13,164 bases of DNA from Sedimentisphaerales bacterium (GCA_016928975.1 JAFGJR010000058.1:1-13164); one strand, 5' to 3'. Counted from the first letter of the stretch, positions 1 through 7,553 are shown. Numbers and translations: made by a program. The notes: a model not told the origin generated them from the sequence alone.

Positions 1-2789
1 GATCCGGCGGTCACCTGACCGATCTGTCCAAAAGGCAGATTCAACATCCTTCTGGCGAAGGCATCGTAGTCCTCGGGAGTGACCTCCACGACGTAGCGGC
101 TGTTCGATTCGCTGAACAATTGGGCGTCGGTCCGGGAGCAGTCCTTGCTCTTGGGAAGCCCTCGCAGGTCCGCCTCGATACCCAGTCCACCGGCAAACGC
201 CATCTCCGCCAGAGCGACCGCCAGGCCGCCCTCGGAGCAGTCATGGCAGCTCACGACAAGTCCCTCCGTGATGGCCGCCGCGATTCTCTGGGCGATCCGA
301 GGCGCCAGGGCAAGGTCCAATCTCGGTGCGTTGGCGCCAAGATGACCGTGCACCTTGTAGTAATGCGAACCGCCCAGCTCGTCGAGTGTTCGGCCTACGA
401 TGAAGAGCAGGTTGCCCGGCCTCTTGGCGTCCATCGTCAGGCATTTTTCGACATCATCGACGAGCGACATCGCGCTGATCAAGAGAGTAGGGGGGATGCG
501 GATGACCGTGCCATCTTCGCAGACGAACTCGTTGTTCAGCGAGTCCTTGCCCGAGATGAATGGCGCCTGAAAGGCCATGGCGCCGTCGTAGCAGGCCTGG
601 GCGGCTCGCACGAGCGTGCCCAGGACCTCCCGGTCGGTGCACTTGGCCCAGCAGAAGTTGTCCAGCAGTGCGATGCGATCCACCCGGCCGCCGACGCAGA
701 TGAGATTGCGAATGGCCTCATCGATTCCCGCCAGGGCCATCCAGTATGGATCGATGTCTCCGTACAGAGGGTTCATGCCGCAACTGATGGCCAGCCCTCG
801 CTTGGAATCGATCTTCGGCAGGATCACCGCCGCATCGCTCGGTCCATCATTCGTCGCCCCGACGAGGGGCTTGACGACCGAGCCGCCCTGGACCTCGTGG
901 TCGTATTGGCGGATCACCCATTCTTTGCTGGCCACGTTGTAGGAGGACAGGATCTGCATCAGGTCATCGTTGTAGCTGTCCTTCTGGGGCAGGCTTGGCT
1001 CACTGAGCTGCGGCCGATGCCATACGGCCTGCCGGCTGTACCTGGGAACACCCTCGTGGAGGAACTCCATGTCCAACTCACCCACCTGCTGGCCGCTGTA
1101 GCGCAGGCGAAGCAGTTTGTCGCCCGTGAATCGGCCAATGACAGTGGATTCCACGTTCTCACCCGCGAAGATCTTCTGGATCGTCTCGATGTTCTCGGGT
1201 TTCACGGCGATCACCATGCGCTCCTGAGCCTCGCTGATCCAGATCTCGGTGTAGTTGAGCCCGGTGTACTTGAGCGGCACCTTCTCAAGGTCCACTTCGG
1301 CGCCGAGGTCTCTGCCCATCTCTCCGACGGCGCTGCTGAGCCCGCCGGCGCCGCAATCCGTGATTGCCTCGTACAGGCCCGCCTGGTTCGCCTGGACCAG
1401 CACGTCCAGCATCTTCTTCTCAGTGATCGCGTTGCCGATCTGGACGGCGTGCGAGAAGATCGTTTCGTGCTCATGGGTCATCTGGCCGCTGGAGAAGGTG
1501 GCGCCGTGGATTCCGTCGCGACCGGTTCGTCCGCCGACTACGACGATCAGGTTGCCGCTCTGCGGGTGCTTGAAGGCCTTGTTCCTGTCCATGATGCCGA
1601 TATTGCCGCAGTACACCAGCGGATTCGCCATGTACCGGTCGTCGAAGTAGATTGCCCCGTTGACGGTCGGGATGCCCATGCGGTTGCCGTAGTCGCGCAC
1701 GCCGGACACGACGCCTTTCATGATTCGTCGCGGGTGCAGCACGCCCTTGGGGATCTCGTCGAGGCTCTTGTCGGGCTCGCCGAAGCAGAAGATATCGGTG
1801 TTGGCAATCGGCCGGGCGCCCATGCCCGTGCCCATCGGGTCGCGGATGACGCCGCCGATGCCGGTGGCGGAGCCGCCGTAGGGGTCGAGCGCCGAGGGGT
1901 GATTGTGCGTCTCCACCTTGAAGCACACGGCCGAGTCATCGTCAAACTCCACCACGCCGGCGTTGTCGGCGAAGACCGAGATGCACCAGGGCTTATTGAG
2001 CTCCTGCGTGGCCTTGAACACGGTCTCTTTGAGCAGGTTGTTGAAGTGAATCAGCTCGCCGTTGGTCGTCATGTCCACGGCGCTCTTGAGCGTCTTGTGG
2101 ACGCAGTGCTCGCTCCAGGTCTGCGCGAGTGTCTCCAATTCGATATCGGCGGGCTCGCGTCCAATCCGACGGAAGTAGTCCTGAATCGTCTTCATCTCGA
2201 CAAGGTTTAGGAACAGGTCTTTATCGGCGCTGATCGCCTTGAGGCCGGCGTCGTCGAGATCGCGGATCGGCCAGTGAGTGACGGTCAGCTCGTACGGCTT
2301 CAAATGAGGGCTCGGCGGCTCCGCCTCATCTCCAATCACCACGGTCTCAATGACATCGTTGGCCAGAATTCTCCTGGCGATCGTGTCGATCTGGGCGGCC
2401 TTGATGTCGCCCAGGAGGACGTACTTGCGGGCGGTGCGCACGCCGGCCGGCACCGCTCCCATGTCCTTGATCGCCGTCACGACCGACTCAGCGACCGGAT
2501 CGGTGACGCCGCTCTTGAGGTGCACTTCCACCAGCGTCGCCTTGGCCAGTCCCGGGGGCGGGCCGCTGCGGCCGAGGTAGTACTCCTCGCAGACCGGGTC
2601 CGCCAGGAGCTCTCTTGCCACACGTTCCGCGAAGCTCGCATCGAAATCCGCCTCGATGAGAAAGACCCTGGCCGACTGAACCGCTTGGACGGAGGTGATG
2701 CCCAGCTCGCGGATGTCTTCCAGGACGCTGTTGCCTTGTACATCGGGGACGCCGGGCCGGCCGAACACCTCAACACGCCATTGTCTCAC
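1..2789 (-). CDS. purL: Phosphoribosylformylglycinamidine synthase with duplicated N-terminal PurS-like domain (partial)
   Basis: This enzyme makes FGAM from FGAR, ATP and glutamine-derived ammonia in the fourth step of purine synthesis. The frame is open from a GTG at 2789 to the window edge (929 codons), so the C-terminus is missing. Residues 5-73 and 86-153 both read like PurS: RPGVPDVQG...LLADPVCEEYYLG, then KSGVTDPVAESV...ILANDVIETVVIG. The linker domain follows, with AQTWSEHCVHK at 222-232. Next come the first AIR-synthase-like half, with ETHNHPSA at 293-300 (catalytic His region), then GAGGLSS, and the second half with SGKDSLNNE, SCHDCSEGG and FSESNSRY. The GTG start is favoured because it overlaps the tyrA stop (GTGA) and has AGGA just upstream. 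PurS is normally a separate subunit of about 80 residues, so the fused tandem copy is notable. No glutaminase (PurQ) domain is visible; it may lie beyond the edge. Family assignment is very secure. Confidence 0.96.
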   Translation of the reverse strand, partial: MRQWRVEVFGRPGVPDVQGNSVLEDIRELGITSVQAVQSARVFLIEADFDASFAERVARELLADPVCEEYYLGRSGPPPGLAKATLVEVHLKSGVTDPVAESVVTAIKDMGAVPAGVRTARKYVLLGDIKAAQIDTIARRILANDVIETVVIGDEAEPPSPHLKPYELTVTHWPIRDLDDAGLKAISADKDLFLNLVEMKTIQDYFRRIGREPADIELETLAQTWSEHCVHKTLKSAVDMTTNGELIHFNNLLKETVFKATQELNKPWCISVFADNAGVVEFDDDSAVCFKVETHNHPSALDPYGGSATGIGGVIRDPMGTGMGARPIANTDIFCFGEPDKSLDEIPKGVLHPRRIMKGVVSGVRDYGNRMGIPTVNGAIYFDDRYMANPLVYCGNIGIMDRNKAFKHPQSGNLIVVVGGRTGRDGIHGATFSSGQMTHEHETIFSHAVQIGNAITEKKMLDVLVQANQAGLYEAITDCGAGGLSSAVGEMGRDLGAEVDLEKVPLKYTGLNYTEIWISEAQERMVIAVKPENIETIQKIFAGENVESTVIGRFTGDKLLRLRYSGQQVGELDMEFLHEGVPRYSRQAVWHRPQLSEPSLPQKDSYNDDLMQILSSYNVASKEWVIRQYDHEVQGGSVVKPLVGATNDGPSDAAVILPKIDSKRGLAISCGMNPLYGDIDPYWMALAGIDEAIRNLICVGGRVDRIALLDNFCWAKCTDREVLGTLVRAAQACYDGAMAFQAPFISGKDSLNNEFVCEDGTVIRIPPTLLISAMSLVDDVEKCLTMDAKRPGNLLFIVGRTLDELGGSHYYKVHGHLGANAPRLDLALAPRIAQRIAAAITEGLVVSCHDCSEGGLAVALAEMAFAGGLGIEADLRGLPKSKDCSRTDAQLFSESNSRYVVEVTPEDYDAFARRMLNLPFGQIGQVTAG

Positions 2790-3661
2790 GACAGTAGTTC
2801 CTTCCTTCGGATCTTGTACCGCACGACCGCCGCTCGCTTCTTCTGCGCGGTTTCGAGCAGCCGTTCGATGTCCTTTCTCGCGTTGTTCCGGATCGCCTTG
2901 CGCAACTTCTGCAACTGGTGGATCGTCCTGTCGATCCCGGCGGCGATGTTCTCGCTGTTGGCCATCATCACGTCGGTCCAGACGGTGGGGGGGCCCGAGG
3001 CGATCCGCGTGCTGTCGAGAAACCCCTTTCCTGCGAACCTCATATCGTTGTTGTCGCTGGCGTTGACGAGTCCCGCTGCCAACACGTGGGGCACATGACT
3101 TATATTGGCGAAGATCCGGTCGTGCTCCCGGGGGTTCATGACCTGGACGGAGCAGCCGAGGGCCGACCAGAACGCTCGCAGGGACTTCACCGCCGCACGA
3201 TTCGTCGCCGCTGTCGTCGTCAGGATGCACCGGGCCTGGTAGAACAAATCGTCCCTGGCGAACTCCACTCCTCTTTGCTCCGAGCCGGCGACAGGGTGAG
3301 ATCCCACATAATGGACCCGCCTGTCCAACCGGCGTTTGGCCCACTGGTGAGGCATGACTTTCGTGGAGCCCACGTCGGTGACGACACTGTCGGCGGGGAT
3401 GTGCCGTGAGATCTCGTCGAAGTAGCTCTCGAACGTGAATATCGGAGTCGCCAGGATCACCAGGTCGGCGACACACACGGCGGCTGACAGGTCATCGACG
3501 ATCTCCGTTCCCGTCCCCATGTCTCTGGCTCTGGCCCGGGTGGAGGCCCGATGGCTATACCCGATCACCCTGATCCCTGGCAGCCTTTGCCGGGCCGCCA
3601 GTGTGATCGAGCCGCCCAGCAGACCCAACCCAATGACAGAGATATTCCGTAATTCTTTCAT
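2786..3661 (-). CDS. tyrA: Prephenate dehydrogenase
   Basis: This cytosolic enzyme oxidatively decarboxylates prephenate (or arogenate) in tyrosine synthesis. The 291-residue protein opens with a Rossmann nucleotide-binding motif, GLGLLGGS at residues 11-18. It carries TDVGSTK at 95-101 and GSHPVAGSE at 120-128, whose His122 matches the family's catalytic histidine. HDRIFANISHVPHVLAAGL at 180-198 and TRIASGPPTVW at 218-228 belong to the helical C-terminal domain; Arg219 is a likely substrate-binding arginine. No chorismate mutase or ACT domain is present, so it is the short monofunctional form. The start has no obvious Shine-Dalgarno sequence. The stop overlaps the purL start by four bases, which implies translational coupling of a tyrosine gene with a purine gene. 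NAD versus NADP and prephenate versus arogenate preference cannot be read from the sequence. Confidence 0.95.
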   Translation of the reverse strand: MKELRNISVIGLGLLGGSITLAARQRLPGIRVIGYSHRASTRARARDMGTGTEIVDDLSAAVCVADLVILATPIFTFESYFDEISRHIPADSVVTDVGSTKVMPHQWAKRRLDRRVHYVGSHPVAGSEQRGVEFARDDLFYQARCILTTTAATNRAAVKSLRAFWSALGCSVQVMNPREHDRIFANISHVPHVLAAGLVNASDNNDMRFAGKGFLDSTRIASGPPTVWTDVMMANSENIAAGIDRTIHQLQKLRKAIRNNARKDIERLLETAQKKRAAVVRYKIRRKELLS

Positions 3662-3705
3662 TCACAAGGTGTTAGAGAGACTCATGGGCACCCAAGACAA
3701 GTACA

Positions 3706-3734
3706 AGGGTAAGACCTGCCGCTCCGGATGTCAA
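3706..3734 (-). promoter_or_regulatory. Candidate sigma-70 promoter for tyrA-purL
   Basis: On the minus strand a perfect -35 TTGACA (3729-3734) is followed after exactly 17 bases by TACCCT (3706-3711; 3 of 6 matches to TATAAT). It lies 45 bases upstream of the tyrA start. The -35 box and spacing are good; the -10 box is weak. Confidence 0.5.
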
Positions 3735-3742
3735 TTTTTTTC

Positions 3743-3771
3743 TTGGATTCCCCCGATCAAAATGGTAGCAT
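3743..3771 (+). promoter_or_regulatory. Candidate promoter of the accA leader
   Basis: TTGGAT (3743-3748), 17 bases, then TAGCAT (3766-3771). Transcription would begin near 3778, giving a leader of about 135 bases before accA that contains the terminator at 3814-3844. It is back-to-back with the tyrA promoter; the two -35 boxes lie 8 bases apart. The boxes match only 3 and 4 of 6 consensus bases, so this is tentative. Confidence 0.35.
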
Positions 3772-3813
3772 CTGACGACCAAGTAAGAGCCGACGGATTC
3801 GGCAGGGAAACGT

Positions 3814-3844
3814 CTGTCCCGCCTTTGGCGAGGACAGTTTTTTT
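3814..3844 (+). terminator. Strong intrinsic terminator inside the accA leader (possible attenuator)
   Basis: CTGTCC-CGCC pairs with GGCG-(A)-GGACAG around a TTT loop, with one bulged A, and is followed at once by seven T residues (3838-3844). This is a textbook Rho-independent terminator on the plus strand, 68 bases before accA. The nearest gene to its left is on the other strand, so it cannot be ending a known mRNA. Just before it, GCCGA/TCGGC (3789-3793, 3799-3803) forms a small hairpin, and GGGA at 3805-3808 could pair with TCCC at 3817-3820, competing with the terminator's 5' arm. Confidence 0.75.
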
Positions 3845-3912
3845 GTAGGCATTCGGGCGGTCGAAGGCGCGGTCCGGCGACCTCCGTTCTTACAGGATGA
3901 TCCGAGCAAGGT

Positions 3913-4980
3913 ATGGCGACCGACGGCAACAGGCTGAACAATGGCGGCCATCTGGATTTCGAGCAGAAGGTCGCGCATCTGGAGCTGCAGATCGAAGAGC
4001 TGCGCGCGATCAGCGCCCGCAAGGGAATCGACTACTCCGTCGAGGTTCGACGGTTGGAGAAGGAGAGGATTGCGGAGCTCAAGCACATCTACTCGAACCT
4101 GACCGCCTGGCAGACGGTCCAGGTCGCCCGCCATCCGCAACGACCGATTCTCACCGACTACCTGAGTCTGATGGTGATGGACTTTCGGGAGCTGCACGGA
4201 GATCGATGCTTCGGCGACGACCGGGCCGTCATCACCGGCATCGGCCAGATTGCCCGCAACAAGGTGCTGATCGTCGGGCAGAACAAGGGCAAGACCGTCA
4301 AGGAGAAGGTGGCCTGCAACTTCGGGTGCCCGAATCCGGAGGGCTATCGCAAGGCAATGGCGAAGATGAAGTTCGCCGAGAAGCACGGGCTGTCCATCGT
4401 GACGCTGATCGACACCCCCGGGGCCTATCCGGGCGTGGGCGCCGAAGAGCGCGGCCAGGCCCAGGCCATCGCGGTCAATCTCATGGAGATGTCGCGCCTG
4501 CGGGTCCCCATCGTCTGCATCTGCATCGGAGAAGGAGGCTCGGGCGGCGCCCTGGGCATCGCCGTCGGGGATCGCCTGGCCATGCTGGAGTACGCCTATT
4601 ACTCGGTGATCTCGCCGGAGGGTTGCGCCGGGATTCTGTGGCGTGACGGCTCGTACGCCCCGGAGGCCGCCGAGGCGCTCAAGCTGACCAGCAAGGACCT
4701 GCACAAGCTCGGCCTCATCGACGCGGTCATCCCCGAACCCGTCGGCGGCGCCCATCGCAACGTCCACGACACCGTCTACAACGTCGAGACCTTCATCGCC
4801 AGGACTTTGGCCGAACTCCAGCGCATGAGCACCGACGACCTCCTGGAGAATCGCTACCGCAAGTGGAGGTCGGTCGGCGCCGAATGTGGCACAAAGGCCC
4901 GCAAGGGCGTGACCCAGCGAATCGCCAGCGCGCGCCGCGCCATAGCCTCCCGCCGCCGCTCCTCCGTGGCAAAGGTCTAA
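3913..4980 (+). CDS. accA: Acetyl-CoA carboxylase carboxyltransferase subunit alpha
   Basis: AccA pairs with AccD to move the carboxyl group from biotin on BCCP to acetyl-CoA, making malonyl-CoA for fatty acid synthesis. The 355-residue protein begins with the usual helical segment (LDFEQKVAHLELQIEEL, residues 14-30). It shows LHGDRCFGDDRAVITGIG at 94-111, CNFGCPNPEGYRKAMAKM at 135-152, and the crotonase-like core DTPGAYPGVGAEERGQ at 167-182. GEGGSGGALGIAVGD at 206-220 and ISPEGCAGILW at 233-243 complete the signature. The body matches the usual length of about 320 residues. The last 35-40 residues form an extra Arg/Lys/Ala-rich tail (RKWRSVGAE...RRAIASRRRSSVAKV) that could bind nucleic acid or be disordered. 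The gene stands alone, with a leader that carries a terminator. The ATG at 3913 follows a modest ribosome-binding region. accD is not in the window. Confidence 0.96.
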   Translation: MATDGNRLNNGGHLDFEQKVAHLELQIEELRAISARKGIDYSVEVRRLEKERIAELKHIYSNLTAWQTVQVARHPQRPILTDYLSLMVMDFRELHGDRCFGDDRAVITGIGQIARNKVLIVGQNKGKTVKEKVACNFGCPNPEGYRKAMAKMKFAEKHGLSIVTLIDTPGAYPGVGAEERGQAQAIAVNLMEMSRLRVPIVCICIGEGGSGGALGIAVGDRLAMLEYAYYSVISPEGCAGILWRDGSYAPEAAEALKLTSKDLHKLGLIDAVIPEPVGGAHRNVHDTVYNVETFIARTLAELQRMSTDDLLENRYRKWRSVGAECGTKARKGVTQRIASARRAIASRRRSSVAKV

Positions 4981-5280
4981 CGGACCCATCCGCATGTCAC
5001 CCCCGCGCCGACTCTACGCAGGACCGGAAAATTTCCGACATCTTTCTCATTTTATGGCTTGACAGGGTTGGATGGGTGGCGCACAAGCGCGACTCAGCGG
5101 GAGTCTGTGCGTAATTGTCTATTTGATTCGCGCGAGGGTTAGATGGACAACAGAGGGGTTCGGTTGAATGGAGGTGTCGAGTCCTACACGCAACAGCGAA
5201 CAATCCAATGGTCACAGAGGTGTGACCGAAAGTTGTGGATGGAGGGACGGAAGAGAGCGGCGTATCATCCTTGAGATTGA
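4981..5280. other. Intergenic region after accA with small palindromes
   Basis: I see no convincing gene here. There is a palindrome CGGAAA-A-TTTCCG at 5027-5039. A perfect TTGACA lies at 5059-5064 but has no matching -10 box at normal spacing. A perfect 7-bp inverted repeat, GGTCACA-GAGG-TGTGACC, spans 5210-5227 and could be an operator or a small hairpin. No T-tract follows any of these, so no terminator for accA is evident. Confidence 0.4.
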
Positions 5281-5314
5281 AAGGAACAATTTGGAATCAA
5301 GGAAAGGATACGCC
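5259..5314. repeat. Imperfect inverted repeat at the left edge of the transposase remnant
   Basis: GGCGTATC at 5259-5266 is the exact reverse complement of GATACGCC at 5307-5314. Inside these arms CCTTGA and TCAAGG pair again with small offsets. It straddles the point where recognisable transposase coding begins, so it may be a scar of rearrangement or part of the IS. Confidence 0.35.
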
Positions 5315-5628
5315 ACCTGGAACAGGATACGGTCAACACCGAGTGTCTGGTCAAAGATCGGGAGGTCTTGCTGACGTTCTATGACTTCCCGGCGGAGCAT
5401 TGGGTACACCTGCGAACGACCAATCCGATCGAGTCGACATTCGCGACGGTGCGGCTGCGGACGGTGCGGACCAAAGGCAGCGGCAGCCGGATCGCGTGCC
5501 TGACGATGGTGTTCAAGCTGGCCCAGTGTGCCGAGAAACACTGGCGTCGGCTCAACGGCCAGGAGTTGCTCCCCGAGGTGATTCGGGGCGTGAAGTTCGT
5601 GGACGGTCTCAAGGAGATCGCCGCTTGA
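5281..5628 (+). pseudogene. C-terminal remnant of an IS256-family (mutator-type) transposase
   Basis: From about 5341 the frame reads ECLVKDREVLLTFYDF, then PAEHWVHLRTTNPIESTF, ATVRLRTVRTKGSGSR and FVDGLKEIAA before the stop. This is the highly conserved C-terminal part of DDE transposases of the IS256 family, including the glutamate of NPIESTFATVR. Full-length proteins are about 400 residues; only about the last 95 are present. An in-frame TGA at 5278-5280 closes the frame on the left, and the residues between 5281 and 5340 do not look like the family. The gene is therefore 5'-truncated and cannot be active. A TTG at 5368 could start an 86-residue product, but this is probably a decayed fragment. 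Confidence 0.88.
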
Positions 5629-5904
5629 ATCGTGATGGCTCCATTCCAGGACGAAGAAGGAACGTGGAATCGCCTTCGGCGACGGAATCTCGATCTCATC
5701 ACCCCCCAACCGAAGCCAGATATGAGGCCACGCCGACGCCGTGGCCCGCGCCACAGACCGAGGCCCATCTGGAGGAATCTGGCTTCGGAGGCTGGGTGAA
5801 TGAAGAGATCGACATCCGCCGCGCAGCGGCTCCGCCTTCTCTTACCCAGAAGATGAAAGCGTCACGGAGCCAGAATCTCCATCCACAACATTTGACAATA
5901 CCTC
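5341..5904 (+). mobile_element. IS256-family insertion sequence remnant (right part)
   Basis: The transposase C-terminus (to 5628) is followed by about 275 bases without a gene, ending in CATTTGACAATACCTC at 5889-5904. From memory this resembles the TTTGACAATA-type ends of IS256-like elements. I found no matching left inverted repeat in the window, so the left half appears lost. The right boundary is inferred, not proven. Confidence 0.5.
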
Positions 5905-5949
5905 AGCGAAAAGCTGGGAATATCGGGTGTGTGTCGGCAATGAAGTACT

Positions 5950-6045
5950 CTACTGGATGATCCACAGGGCAAGTTGATTGGCGTCACGTGGTCGCCTCCC
6001 ACGCCTGTCCGGCTTCTTGATCTGCCTTTTCTTGTTGTCGGCCAT
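5950..6045 (-). CDS. Small basic ORF, 31 residues, possibly truncated
   Basis: An ATG at 6045 begins 12 bases after the stop of the 78-residue gene. It reads a very basic peptide containing KKRQIKKPDRRGRRPRDANQ, then a hydrophobic end, LALWIIQ, and TAG at 5950. From memory, RPRDxNQLA resembles the N-terminus of small basic bacterial proteins of unknown function that usually continue with a VxMATG-like segment and a Gly/Lys/Ala-rich tail. If so, this copy is cut short, perhaps by the IS remnant whose end lies about 45 bases beyond. It may be the third cistron of the proteasome-like operon. The upstream AGG is a weak ribosome site. Confidence 0.4.
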   Translation of the reverse strand: MADNKKRQIKKPDRRGRRPRDANQLALWIIQ

Positions 6046-6057
6046 GTACCTATTGCA

Positions 6058-6294
6058 TCACGCGGTCAGCACCACTTCCTGTTTCCTTGGTTCCTTCTGG
6101 CCAGACCCCAATGCGTCCTTGGTTGGCGGATGCTCGTAACCCGCATCTGGTGTTCCCGATAATCTTTCCGTCGCCATTCCCGTGCCGAATCCATCTGGGT
6201 TAGTAACTACATGCCCAGACAAAAGGGTTACGGAGTATACTATTCCAGAATAGGATTGAACAATAGGTCCACGTACAACTGTTACATCCATCAT
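6058..6294 (-). CDS. Unrecognised 78-residue protein coupled to the proteasome-like gene
   Basis: I do not recognise this protein. It starts at an ATG (6294) overlapping the stop of the Ntn-hydrolase gene as ATGA, with GGGAGGA about 8 bases upstream; both support real translation. The first 30 residues (MMDVTVVRGPIVQSYSGIVY..) are beta-prone and Val/Ser/Tyr-rich. The rest is Gly/Thr/Pro-rich, with charged stretches EHPPTKDALGSGQKEPRKQE, and is probably flexible. There is no signal peptide, membrane helix or cysteine. Its placement suggests that it works with the hydrolase, for example as a partner, inhibitor or substrate; this is inference only. Confidence 0.6.
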   Translation of the reverse strand: MMDVTVVRGPIVQSYSGIVYSVTLLSGHVVTNPDGFGTGMATERLSGTPDAGYEHPPTKDALGSGQKEPRKQEVVLTA

Positions 6295-7037
6295 GTTGCC
6301 GTCCTCCCTTCATAGAAACTATTTCGCAGGCCAGTTGTCTTTGCGAGGTTGCGTTTCACTATCTCATCAACCTCCGTACTGGATAGTTCCCTGGAACCCG
6401 TCGGGTTCACAATTACGACGCGGATCGGTCCTCCGACTTTACCATCCTGACTCGCTGTCTCTGAGATCGTATACACCGCCAGCGGGGCCAACTCCTCTTG
6501 GGCTTTTCTGTTGGCCTCATAAAGGCGATTGAGAAGATAGAGTGCATACGTTGGCACGCCAGCGACCGCAAAGCCGTAATCATGCATCATCGGCGCAAAA
6601 TTAAGAGCACTGGTCAGTTGATAGATAATCGGACGACTGAAGTTGCCGGACTGATCTTTTGCGTAGCCGCCGACAATGAAGACAAGGTCCGGACGAGCAA
6701 GCACTCCCCCTGTCTGTGGGTTTGGCATTGCTGTTTGCGGAAGGCCCGGAAACCACCCGTCATACAGATTGCGCGCCACCTGATGAAGTATCGGCAGAAC
6801 CGACTCAATCCCATCTACACCTTGTTGGTTGGCTATGACTTCCTGGGCCTGCCTGAGAACCATCGCTCCCAACTCAGAACTGCCAGCCTGAATAGCAGCG
6901 ACATGACTTGTGAGGATGAAGGCCTTGCAGATTGAATCGTTCTGGGCTGTTACCCCTCTCGGATCTCCGAATGTACCACGACTATCAGCGGCCAGAACCA
7001 TTCCGTCGGTTCCCTTGAGTGCGACCAATAGAGTCAT
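6291..7037 (-). CDS. Proteasome beta/HslV-like Ntn-hydrolase family protein
   Basis: The 248-residue protein begins MTLLVALKGTDGMVLAADSRGT, which aligns with the start of mature proteasome beta subunits and HslV. After removal of Met, Thr1 would be the nucleophile. LAADSR then places Asp exactly at position 17, and Lys37 in CKAFIL sits where Lys33 is expected after a four-residue insertion (GDPRG region). GSSELGAM at about 53-60 fits the conserved glycine-containing segment that follows. No propeptide is present, so only Met removal would be needed for activation. It is too long for HslV (about 175 residues) and no ATPase (HslU, Mpa, PAN) is adjacent. The start is supported by GAGGGAG about 9 bases upstream. 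It heads a small minus-strand operon with a 78-residue partner. Active peptidase function and substrate are unknown. Confidence 0.8.
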   Translation of the reverse strand: MTLLVALKGTDGMVLAADSRGTFGDPRGVTAQNDSICKAFILTSHVAAIQAGSSELGAMVLRQAQEVIANQQGVDGIESVLPILHQVARNLYDGWFPGLPQTAMPNPQTGGVLARPDLVFIVGGYAKDQSGNFSRPIIYQLTSALNFAPMMHDYGFAVAGVPTYALYLLNRLYEANRKAQEELAPLAVYTISETASQDGKVGGPIRVVIVNPTGSRELSSTEVDEIVKRNLAKTTGLRNSFYEGRTAT

Positions 7038-7109
7038 TTGCTGTATCTCCCTCAGAAGCCTGAACGGTCAGTGCGTTCTCACCAGCGAGTTTTTACCCAA
7101 TCTATCAGT

Positions 7110-7138
7110 ATCGTAATACAGCCATCGGCATTTATCAA
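7110..7138 (-). promoter_or_regulatory. Candidate promoter of the proteasome-like operon
   Basis: On the minus strand TTGATA (7133-7138; 5 of 6 matches) is followed after 17 bases by TACGAT (7110-7115; 4 of 6). The start of transcription would be near 7103, about 66 bases before the ATG at 7037. The surrounding sequence is AT-rich, unlike the flanking genes. Confidence 0.45.
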
Positions 7139-7553
7139 TTGAAAAATCCAGCCAATTCAATTGCGTCCCATGTCGCTTATGGGGTGGACCTGGGGACACA
7201 ACACTAGTTTCGACGGTGTTCTTGACTTTACGGGGACGCGCAAACCCGCGATGTAGCACGGTTGGCGGGATCGTTCCAGCGACGTTCCAATGATCGAGAT
7301 GGTCAGTGGAGTTGCCCTGTACCTGGGGTCCATTAGGGATGTCCCATGGTGAGGCTGTCGTGGAGTTCCCTCGACGTCCGCGGTGGTAGGTTCGGAAAAA
7401 GCTTGACGAATCGGGGGGCGAGGCGGTAGGCTGCCTGTCGGCCAAAGGGAATGCCAGATGGGGGGCTGGTTTGCCTTGTGGGCCGGTCCGGAGACGGGAA
7501 GGAGATTCATCAATTCATGATCTGGCGCTGCCAGGTCAGAAAGGAGGAGTGGA
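7139..7553. other. Gene-free divergent region
   Basis: These 415 bases separate the proteasome-like operon from the lipoprotein gene. Open frames exist on both strands but none has a recognisable product, good ribosome site or family-like composition. The last part serves as the leader of the lipoprotein gene, ending in AAAGGAGGAG. I found no clear promoter or terminator. Confidence 0.4.

Noticed and set aside
120..2210. A 696-codon plus-strand open frame
   Set aside because: It is the antisense shadow of purL; the minus-strand frame matches PurL motif by motif and the plus frame matches nothing.
3757..4995. A 412-codon minus-strand open frame
   Set aside because: Antisense to accA, which has complete family motifs; high GC makes long shadow frames common.
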